Shown piece by piece: positions 49,401-60,600 of a stretch of DNA of 64,000 nucleotides; within the stretch, counting starts at the first letter, position 1, and each line of letters opens with the position of its first letter. The translations under genes and the position numbers were made by a program. Source of the stretch: Thamnaconus septentrionalis (lineage: Eukaryota; Chordata; Actinopteri; Tetraodontiformes; Monacanthidae); assembly GCA_009823395.1 (NCBI GenBank), contig CM020502.1, positions 2,847,001-2,911,000 of the forward strand. Direction: 5' to 3'. The notes under the pieces were generated by a model that saw only the letters and a program-made list of their open reading frames with translations, was not told where the DNA came from and ran no database searches.

Positions 49401-52400
49401 TTGTCGCCAGGTGATGTATGCCCCTTGTGATGTCACTATGGGTGGGTTTCTGAATGCCAGAAAGACTAGAAACATAAGATGGTTAGTTGCTGTTGTTAAA
49501 ACACATTTTGCATGATATAGTCAGTCTCTAAAGTCTCTAAAGTAGCGCGAGGAATGAAGTAGTTTCCACTTTATTCTCTGCAAAGATATTTCCTGTAATT
49601 CCATGTTTCATATTCCATATTTTCATCACACCATAGATTTCAGCTGAGGCACCAGATATACAACATCCAAAATACTTCCCGTCATCTTCTATGTTTACTT
49701 CCTGGGTTTTTTTTAAATGTAATTTATTTTTACATCTTGCCCCACCAAAGACTCGCTGCTGCTGAATCATCTGCGCTCCTCGGTGCTCGGTGTCGAAAAA
49801 CAAAATCCCACTCGACGTCCTTTATCTCCCAGTCGGTGCCCGACTCGGTTGCGGCAGGTGTTTATTTATAGGCAGACGGTTGTTCGACGGCTCGCCGCCT
49901 TGTTTAACCAGGATGGCTGACTCAGAGCACATCCTTATTTACAGAGCCGGGCCCCCCGGGGCACCTCGCTCTGGATTAAACACAGCCGCCTCTCGCTGCT
50001 CCGAGACTTTTCCTGCACTGTTGTCACCTTCAAAATGGATCTTCAATCCTGCTTTCGGGATTTTGGGCTCATCTTAAGTCATTCTGCACTGGTAGGCTAG
50101 TAATCTTGGATGAATGTCTGCCTGCAAACTGGCTGGATTTGCGATGCCATGACGCTGTCTGTCTTAAAAATAGAGAATCTTTCCGGCTTTGGGCTGGTGC
50201 CACATTCTTTACTCCAACTTAATACTGTGGGTGTCTCACCATTCGATTTGAATACGATTCTTGAGGTCACAATTGAATCGATTCAAAATCATTTTTTTCT
50301 ATTCTAATTTTTCTAATGTATTTCTCAAATGTAACTAATGTAACTAATGTAACTAATTATCAAATGTATTTTGATTCAAAAATCGGTACAGTAGGCCTAT
50401 GATGCTATCGAAACAGAATACACTTTGTATAACTGTGTGATTTTTCAATTTGAAAGCTATATTCTAACCATTTGTTATTCACGCTCAGGCTGTATAAGAA
50501 ATAAGGTTGCAACATACTGTAGAGTGTCCTAAGTTGTGGGTTTGGTTCCCGACCGGGTCATACTAAAGACTGTAAAGACCAATTGCCTCCATGCTCGGCT
50601 CTCAGCATTCTGGGTTGGACTTGGGAGTTAGATCCCAATGTTTCCCAATTTGGGATCAATCAAGTACATCTGTTCTATTCTATTCAATTCTATTCCATTC
50701 TATAAGATCGCATAGAATAAAAGCCTAGGCTAGCTACCTGTTTTTCACAGAGGGTTCTTCGAAATTTATGAAAGGGGTAAGAATCAGGATTCTTGCATAA
50801 ATCAACCCCCCAACCCTTCCCAACACCACCACACACCTACTTTATATGTAGAAGTATTCCAGACTACAATCCCAACACTTTTTATTCCTGCCTTTAATGT
50901 GGAGTTTTTTGCGACGTTAAAGCACAGAGAGTGCTACACTTTGCATTTTAAAGCTTCTCCATTCAGTTCCGTTCCGAGCAGCAGGTGCGCGCTCTCACGG
51001 AGCCTTGGTTTGGAGCAGCCTGTGGGCCTCTGTGGGCACGTGCTAATCACAGGTTGAGGATCAAGTCAGAAAGCAGCGGAGACCCCCGGCTGAAAACAGG
51101 AGGCTAATCCAGCTGCAGAACGGAGGCCCATATTCTACCGCTGCCTCTGATCATCCTGACGGGGTGGGCGAGGAGGAGGGTGGGGAGGTGCGCGGAGGAG
51201 GCGTCGCACGCGCGACACAACCAGGAGGAAAAATGGAAATGCGCAGCCAACGCTGCCTGGAGATGGAGCAGCCAATCCACGCCAAGTTAGCAAAGAGCGC
51301 GGCCAATCCCGCGACGGCACGCGTGGGCGGTGTGCGCTCTGAGCGCCGGCTAGCCGTAGGTGTTGCAAAAAAAACAAAACAAAACAAACAACAACAACAA
51401 CAACAACAACAAAAAGTCATTAGCCCGCATTATGCTTGAGAATCTGTTAGCGCGTAGGCGTTGGGACATCTGTGATCAGCGTTTGGTGTTGGCTGACACG
51501 TCGACTCACATGTGTTTTTTTGTTTTTTTCTCACTCCCTGCAGAGCTCCATGGAGTCTCCCAACCTGGAGTTCGAGTACGGAGACACGGACGCGCTGACC
51601 GCCGAGCTCTCAGGTAAGGCCTTCCAAAGTAGAGGTGAAACAGTTTCCTGACGCTTTTCTACCGAGAGCATCTTGGCTTCTTCACAACGAAGCTCCGCCT
51701 CTTTGCCCTCAAACAACAGCCGATTGGCCCGGTCATGTGCCGACCTGCTGTTTACCTCTGCGTGTCATTGTGCCCTCAGAACTCTACAGCTACACAGAGG
51801 AGCCGGAGTTTGCCCTAAACAGAGACTACTTTGAGGAGGACTTCCGGAGCCATGGTACAGTGTGTGTGTGTGTGTGCGTGTGTGAGTGAGGCACGCTCAG
51901 TGTTGTGTGGATTAACTTTTTGCACATCTTTTTTTAACATTCCACAAATAAGTTGCCCTCTTACCCTGAAACTCAGTTTGGCAGTAAAACTCAGTTTTGT
52001 TGTGAGATGATAGAAATGATGTCTAATGGCCCTGTCTTAATGTAACTTTTAAAATGGGCTGTTTTTATAAAACATTCAATTGCATTTGAGAGACATCCAG
52101 TGTGGACTGTCCAATAAGACTCGGCCTGGTCATGGCTGAATGGCCACACATTGTCGACTAATGCGACTAATAAAAGGAGCATTAGGTGAAAATAGTCCAA
52201 TTTTTTTAATATATATTTTTATATATTATATAATATATATTCTATATTTTATGATAATAATAAATATAAAATGACACATTTCAGCCTGATAATGACAATA
52301 CAGCCTCTTATTTTATTTTCACTCACTCAGTGTGATACCTTTAGATGCACTCAAAGCTGATTTCCTGGGAGGAATTGAGGGAGGAAAATAAGCTTCCATT

Positions 52401-54574
52401 CCTTTTCAAGCACAGTCACTGTGACTGTGCTATTATTATTTTTAGACCAGTCAAGTGAAATTGGATAATTTTCCTTGGCACACCTGACATTATCTCACGG
52501 TACACTAGTGTGCAGCTGCACCGTGATAGAAAAACAGTGAAATAGTCAAAGAGGAGTTTGGCTGGGAAACCCTTGAAGCTCCTCTCTGCTGGGCGCTGAT
52601 CCAGACGCCCTTTTCACCCCCCGACGCGTCTCCTCCAAATGTGTAAAAAGTGACGCGTTGAAGCTCGACTGCACTCTGAAGTGCGAGAGCGCTCTCATCA
52701 AAGCCCCCTCCCTCGGCCATTCAAATCCGTTCAAACGGAGGCCGCCGAGACCCTCCGTCCATAAACCAGGTGATTAATGTGCCCCGAGAACAAAGCTCCT
52801 CCGAGGACAAGAATCTCCGCCAACACGTTAAAATTAGACCCGTCTGTGTCGTCAGCCGCTAATCTGACGCGCCAGACGGAACATTTTCCTCACGGATTTG
52901 TTTTGTTCATCCGTCTGGGGGGAAAATGGCCAAATGAAACCATTTGCAAACAGAAGGAACGTTTGCAAAAGAAAAACCAAAACAAGTGGAAGATGTGTAA
53001 CTGCTATAATTGAAGCTGATCAGGTTCAGCTGGGCAGCTGCAGATTTCAATCAGACAGTACAGTGACAGTTAGACTTACACTGTGCAGCCAGTGGTCGAG
53101 GTCAAACCTTTACCCTTACTTTTTTTTTTAAACGCATCCCGCTGCACAGAACCAATATATATGTACAGTTTGTACTATAATGCACTGCAGCGCGAGGCAG
53201 GCGGTGGATCGAGCTGACGGCGGAGGAGCACCGAGCCTACGTGATGCGGCTGCTGGACGCCCTGGAGGTGACCGACCGCGACAAGAGGCTGAAGGTGGCC
53301 AGGGCCATCCTCTACCTGGCCCAGGGTGGGTGTGGCCAGTCGGCCAAAGTCCATTTGACCATTCGCAGAGCAACATATTTGTCTCTTTGCGTGCGCTGAT
53401 AGATCAGAAAGGTAAGAGAAAGAAAAATGTCTCCCCAGGCGTGTTTGACGAGTGCGACACCGAGGCCGACGTCCTCCGCTGGTCCCGCAGCAACGTCTTC
53501 CTGCTGCACGACATGGGCATCTTCACGGCGCTGCTGGAGCTGCTCAGCATGGAGATCGAGTGAGTGAGAGTTTGCATTTATCGGCGCATTGTGCGAAGAC
53601 AGGGGCTGGGGGGGACAACAAAAACTGTTTATCTAGACTGGTTTCATCTTTCAGATGTTATGGTTAAAATGGTTACTTTGGTTAAGGTTTGTCCTATGGT
53701 GCTTTTACTTGTCATTTGTTGTAGGTGCCTACATGGTACAAAAAGCAAGGCGTCAAACCAAAGCAAATTCCATTTGTCTCTCCCACGACCTTATTCCTCT
53801 CTCGTTCAGCCCCACAGTGTCCACTGCAGTGACATGCGCATGACCAGTTATGCAAATGAGGTGATGACATCACTTAGTGAGTTGTTAGACAGCCAATAGC
53901 TACTTTTCTTCCTGGGGAGTTGGCAACGGTGAGAGACAAAAGCGAGGGGCTATAAATAGGGAGGATGAAAGATGAAGCGATGGAAGACAGCGCCGTCTTT
54001 TTTTAAAAATCTGTTTGTTTTTGGAGCTGAAGCCTGCGGCGGAGCAGGAAGCGGCTGGGTGGAGGAGTGGGGAGGGGGTTTGTGTTTCTTAGATAAGACC
54101 TCTCTTTAGCGAGGAGACAGTCGAAGGGGTTTCCTGGCCTGGCTGGTCCTGCCCCCCCCAAAAAAAAGACAAAATAAACCTCCTGGAGAATTGGTTTAGC
54201 CCTGTGTTTAAAGCTTTGCTTCGCCCTCAGCCTGTTTGCAATGGAGCAAAAGTGGGAGGGGGTGACCTGGCTCGGCTTTGGCAGGGCCGTCGGCACCCTC
54301 TGTGATGTCACAAAGGGCAGGTTTTGGCGGTGACTCGCTGAAAACTTTTCTTGCGGGAGACCTTGCTTGCAGTGGATTTTTTGACACAGTGAAGTAAGGG
54401 AACCTTTAAAGTTTTGTGTGTGTCACTCACCCCCCCCTCACCCCTCCACCCCTGTGTGCTAACAGCAACAACCAGGCGTGCAGCAGCGCCGTGAGGAAGC
54501 CCGCCATCTCTCTCGCAGACAGCACGGAGCTCAGGTAAGCAGCGCTCGTTGAAAAACTATGTCCTGACACCAGT

Positions 54575-54620
<46 letters not shown>

Positions 54621-57600
54621 AGAGTCCCTGTCTGCTCCTCTCCCTGGCAGAGTCTTGCTGAGCATCATGTACCTGATGGTGGAGACCATCAGAGTCCAGG
54701 CGGAGGACGACCGACCGGAATGGGCGGCAACCAGGGAGGCCTTCAAGAGTGAGCTAGGTGTGTTCAAGTGTGTGTGTGCGTGCGAATAGGACACACTGCA
54801 AGCACCTTTTTGCAGCCTCGGACAGGATTTTTTTTCTTTTTTTAACAACAAAATCATTCAAAACACATTAATTAAGCTATTAATATAAAAACTGCTAAGC
54901 TGTCAATATATTATAAACACTATTTTAAGTCACACATGCTGGATCTGCTCAGTGAAAAACAAGAGTCTAACATGCATGTGTTGTTTTGCATGCATTCGCT
55001 GTATTTCCATCCTCCCGGGATGCAAAAATTTGAGAACACTTTTTCTGTTTTTTATTTCCCCATCTTTCCTCGGGTGAACTACCAATAGCCACCTTCTGGA
55101 TTTTTCAACCTTTTTTTTGCCACGGCACATTTTTAACAATGAAAAAAATCCAGTGACGCACCAAGAGCCAAAAATATTACAACGTGCCACTTTTTAGCCT
55201 CATAATGACAAGACAGTCTCTTAATGTATTTATACTCACTGAGTGTGAAACCTGGGCCTGTTTACACGCACACAAAGCTGATGTCCTGGGAGGAAAATAT
55301 TCTAACATTCAATATTAAGCACTCTGCAATGGAATGTTTGATTGATGATTTTATTCAGACCAATTAAGTGAATTTGAATAATTTTTCAGAGCACACCTGA
55401 CATTATCTCACAGTACACCAGTGTGCTGCGGCACAGTGGTTGCAGAACACCAAGGCAGGTGCTGACTCGTTTTGTCCCGCCTCTCCAAAGGCTCCCCGCT
55501 GTACAACGGAGAACCCTTCGCCCTGCTCCTCTTCACCATGGTGACCAAGTTCTGCAGCATGAACGCGCCGCACTTCCCCATGAAGAAAGTGCTCCTGCTG
55601 CTCTGGAAGACCATCCTGGTACATCAAAATCACCCGAACTAACAAACAAAAACCAAACCCGCTTCCTGTTTTGCTCCCTGACTCACATCTGTGAGATGGG
55701 CTTTTGTCTCTCCTCCCAAAGTTCACGCTGGGCGGCTTCCAGGAGCTGCAGGAGATGAAGGTGCGCGGGCGCCAGCGCCTCGGCCTGCCTCCGCTGCCCG
55801 AGGACAGCATCAAGGTGGTGCGGGCCATGAGGGCGGCCTCGCCGCCGGCCTCCGCCATGGAGCTCATCGAGCAGCAGCAGCAGCAGAAGAGGGGCCGCCG
55901 CAGCCGCAGGGTGAGCCTCTTCTCTGGCCCGCAACTTCCGCATCAAAGACTTGGGTTCATTTATTTGTTTGTTTGTTTTTCCCACACCCAACTCCTTTTG
56001 TAACACCTTCTAACCCAGGGCTGGGCAAACTTTTTGACTGGTGGGCCACAGTGGGTTCTAAAATGTGACAGAGGGGCCGGAGCAGCAGCAGATGGAAGTG
56101 TTTTGGTGACCAACCACATAGGAGGAAAAATATACCATGGGATGTGTAGAAAGCAGGAGCTTTCATGCCAATTGAAAATTGAACAAAAGCAAAATTACAA
56201 CAAAATGTGTCTTTGAAGCCTCACAGTATTTAATTATTTCTTCAAATGACTCTTGAAGCACTGAAAAAATGGATGAAATTGTTATTTTATGACTTACTTA
56301 CTATTATTATCATTTCTTCTAGTTCAGCGGGCCGGATTAAAAAGCTCAATGGGACGCATATGGTCCCCGGACCGTAGTTTGCCCACGCCTGTTCTAACGC
56401 CTTTTCTGCCCCCCTTGGGTGGTGGTGGTGGGGTCAGGTTTCCCCAGAGTGCCAACGCCAACATCGCTGCTTCTCTCCCTGCCGTGAGTCAGAGCCAGAG
56501 GTCAGAGGTCGATATTGGTGCTGGGACGACTTTGGAAGCCCCTCTCACGCTCTTGTTTTCCTTCTTCCTAATTGCCCGGGCTGTCGGTGTCTCATCATTT
56601 GCCCCTCTTGCTTGTGTTCCCACAGAGTGCCTTTGTTGATAGCTTGGAAGGAGACAGTCCCTTTCCCAAGAAGCAGGTCTTTACCCACCAATTCCCTCTT
56701 TTTTTTCTTCCCTCCTGCATCCCCTCTGCCAGCCTCCCAACCCCCCTTCCTGCATTGAGCCGGACTTCGAGCAATCCTCACGCAAACCGCGACCTCCACC
56801 CCCACCCTCTCTCTCCTTCCCACCCCCCTCCTTCACGTCTTCATCTCGCCTCTTCATCGTGGTCGGATTGCACCCAAACTGACCCCGCAAGATTTTCAGA
56901 TTAATGAAATTTATCTGGGGATATAAAAAAGAAAACACCTTAGAAACCTTTGTTTCGGATTTTTGTGTTTTACAAGTTTTGGTGCAGTCCCTCGCTTTTG
57001 TCTTTTCAATCACTTGAAGGAATGGTTTGACGTTTCCGGAAGTGCGTCTCACAATGTGCTTAGTTTAAAGTCCTCGGCCTGCTTTAGCTTAGCATAAATA
57101 GCGAACCCGGCGAGAGATAATTGGCTTCCGAGCTTGCTGGGTTTTCCCTGGAAGCTCCTGGAAATCCTGGAAATTTCCTCGCGTCCAGTGAGACAACTTT
57201 TAACGGCAAGTGCTGCGTTGCCGGTTCCTGCTCAGTGTGTTAAATTAACCTTCGCCCACGACGGCTTCCTGGCAATTTCACACTCACAAGATGTTCACAC
57301 AACGCAGAAAGATTCAATTTCCTCCTCTGGTTCTTTTCGAGAAGAAAGCGAATAACCACTTTTCAAAAAAAAAAAAAAAAGTGAAACCATTCCTTTCATC
57401 GAATCACCTGCATGTTTTTCACTCATTTTCTTTTCTCTCTGTTGCTCCGTTCTTCCTTCCTTCGCCTTCCCTCTCTCACTTCCATCCTTTTGGGTCGCGC
57501 TTGTGCTCCCTCCCTCTCTCCCCTTTAATTTTTCATGCTCAGGCTATTTTCTCCTCTCTGTTTAAGATTTCATTCCCGTCCCTAATTAATCCTGCCGCCA

Positions 57601-60600
57601 CCACCACCAGACTTTCCTTGCGTTTCCTGCTCACACTTGTATCACCATAACTATCCCCCCTCCCCTACATCCTCTACTCTTTTTTTTTAACCACTCCATC
57701 CATCCAGCGCCTCATTTTCCCCGTCTGTCTCTTTCCCTCCCCCAATCCTCCCCTCCCCCCTCCCCAACCCCTCCGTGCTGCCGTTCACAGTAGACAGGTA
57801 GTGGGGGTCGTTCAAGGCACCGGGCTGCCTCGCTGGCTGGCCGGCTGGCTGTCATTTGGCGCTAGCTCGGTCGCTAGCCGCTGTCCCATGAAGACGGTCA
57901 CCTCACTCATTAGCAGCACTCCCCCCCCCTCACCCCCACCCCTCTCCATCGCATTGCTGCCGGGTCTGGCCTCACCTACCTCGCAACAGTAGACACTGAA
58001 CTAAGGGGTCGATCTTATTCAACGCATTCACTGAGGAGGCAAACTGAGATCGAGACGTCAATATTTTTCACCTGTTGCATTTGGTTTTTGGTGCCAATCT
58101 CTCTCTCTCTCCCTCTCTCTCTCTCTCTCTAACTCTCTTAAATGGATGCCATTGAAAGCAGTTGCCCCCTAACCCTGAGAGAGGGAGACGCTAGCTTGAA
58201 CCCTCCCCTGCATAGCAGCGAATGGCTTTTTTTCTTCCATGGAGAATGGCTCGGAACACGGCGTCACCACCTTCCCCCCCCCCTCCAACGCTCTCTCCAA
58301 ATCATACACCTCCTCACGTAGCCTCAGCATTAGTACTCGCCACCACTGGCGCCACCACTACATCGGCACTGCTGCCTCCGGGGCGCTAAACTCATGCCTG
58401 ACGCTTGCACTCTTGGCACGAGTCATCCATCCGAGAGACCCGTTTGAGCTGAGATGAGTGGGCTGTTCCAGATCGCAACACCTCCGTGGAAAACGCCGGC
58501 TGCCTCGGGTAGCGGCGAGTGTCATGTTTGGGGCATTTCACGAATGAAATGACGCACAAATTTGCGCCCTCAGCGAGCACCACTTTGGTGACGTAGCACA
58601 CAAACTATTAGCGTGCCAGCTAACCTTGGAATCTTCGAGCTGGTTAACCTGTGAGCGTGCTAACGCAGTGGCTACATTTGATTTTTGAATTTCCATGTGA
58701 CAAAAGTAGAATTGTTTCAAAAGAAGAATAGACACAGAAAAAAATTTAAAAAAAGAAACTGGAAACGCACTTTGTGTACAAATGCTAAAACCACGACACC
58801 GTGCACGATTTGCGGCGGGGTTGCATAAGCATGCGGCGTTAAAGCGCACTGCCTTTCAACAGAGGCTTGTGATTTGGAACACAGCTCATGTGAATGCGTG
58901 TTTGCCACTTGAACTGAGAGGCGTTTGCTTGTAGATCAGAGATTGGTGTCAGGTCTCAGCCTTGTTGGGGTTTTGCTTGTATTTTGCTGTTTCTTCCTAG
59001 GTGGTGCTGTGTCGGTAAGTTTAGAAGTACTGCCGGCTGTCTGTTGTGAAGGCACCGTGCAAATGAAAACAGTCTTGAAAGCAGTTGTTTGCCAGCTGAT
59101 AATAAACACGTCTCTTAATGTACTGTATATTGGCGGCAGAATAAAGGGCAGAGTAAAACCACATAAAAACATTGTGCAGCAAAACTGTTTTGTTTTTTTT
59201 TACTGTTGAGTTTCAATCTTTTAGTGCCAAATACTAGATAGACGACACCAGCTGCAATTTTCCCAGCTGGTTACTGTCATGCTCAGTCTGCTTTGGACAG
59301 CAGCCAGCAAACCAGTGCGACTCTCTGTATCGCTGTCCCAACACTGAAATCATGAACCTTGAGCTTCTCCAAACCAAGGAAAGGGAAGCAGTAAATGCTC
59401 ATGTCTTCAGGTGGTCAATGCTATCAGTGTGACCATGGGGATGTTTATCAGAGAGTTCCTCTTTCTGTTTCACTGTTAAATTCTGAAATCATTCAAGTTC
59501 CCGTTATTTGACCACATGAGGCCTTACTAAAATCTAAAGAAAAGACATATCATAAGACAGTTTAATCTCAGCCCTGCGATGAACTGGCGACTTGTCCAGG
59601 GTGTCACCCTGCCTTCGCCCTAAGACAGCTGGGATAGGCTCCAGCAGACCCCCGTGACCCTGAATAGGAATAAGCGGGTATAGAAGATGAATGAATGAAT
59701 GAATGAGTTTAATCTCAGGATGTCCAACATTACATCTATGTACTGTGTAAGTAATACCCCCCCTCCTCAGTGTACCTTTAAAAGTCACACAGCTCTTGGT
59801 TTTTGTTGTGCCAGTGCAGTTGACCACTTGTCCTCTGCTCCTCCCCCACCCCACCCTGCCACGCCCCGCCCAGCCCCTGGTCAAGCAGGACAGCCTGGAC
59901 ACATACAACGAGCGGGACCCCTTCAAGAACGACGATGCGCGGGACGAGGAGGAGGACCCCGAGGACACGGACAGCGGGATCGAGGGCGAGGTGGACCCCT
60001 TGGACCGCGACGTTATCATCCAGCCGCCGCCGCCCCCGCCGCCGCTCAGACCCCCCGCCGAGAGGGTCAACTTCCCCAAGGGTCTCCCTTGGGCCCCTAA
60101 AGTCAGGTGGGAAAGGTCTCTTCTTTAAGCGGCGCAATGAAACCAGCCCTCGGCTCTCGCGCGTGAACTTTAAAGGGACTTTTTTTGTTTTTTAGTTCTG
60201 GTCTGGATTAGCTTTAACTTTCGAGTGAGAACTGCTGCAGCTACATCTCTGAAAAGCTCCCACATGATAATGTGGCTTATCAGGGTTCTTTCAGGAGAAA
60301 GAGGCTGAAGCTACAGCTAGCGTTTCATTGATAGTAGGGCTGGGCAATTTTGGACAAAAATAAAATCCAGATTTTTTTCTCTGAAAACTCGATTTTTGAT
60401 TTAGATTTAGATTTTTCTGGTAAAGGCTACAAAAGACAAGATCTTATAAGAGGGTAGCAAGTTGATCTGGACATCTAAACAACAATAGATAGGAGTAAAC
60501 AAAGGTAGCCAGCCACTGGTCTTTCGTCCTCATGTACAAGACCGTAAGTTTGTCGTGTTGCAGTCTTTAGTGGATACCGCCTTCAGGCACCTTGCAGCGG

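Larger units (their letters stand above)
46404..51543. other. strip2 intron 1
   Basis: About 5.1 kb. Contains (CA)n at 46789-46810, the fold-back hAT element at 47333-47959 with a nested mariner MITE, a SINE-like fragment at 50528-50705 and a CpG-rich block with two CCAAT boxes at 51160-51350. No other exon is supported. Confidence 0.6.
55911..59873. other. strip2 intron 9
   Basis: About 4 kb. Holds hAT family B copy 6, the candidate cassette exon at 56626-56676, a pyrimidine-rich stretch at 57390-57780, a (CT)n at 58102-58130 and a retroelement 3' end at 59572-59705. No other supported exon. Confidence 0.55.

Noticed and set aside
57800..58460. Possible extra strip2 exons in the pyrimidine-rich part of intron 9
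   Set aside because: Open frames exist but no acceptor/donor pair joins them in phase to exons 9 and 10 as well as the 56626-56676 candidate does.
59534..60079. 181-residue open frame on the - strand
   Set aside because: It is antisense to strip2 exon 10 and a retroelement end.
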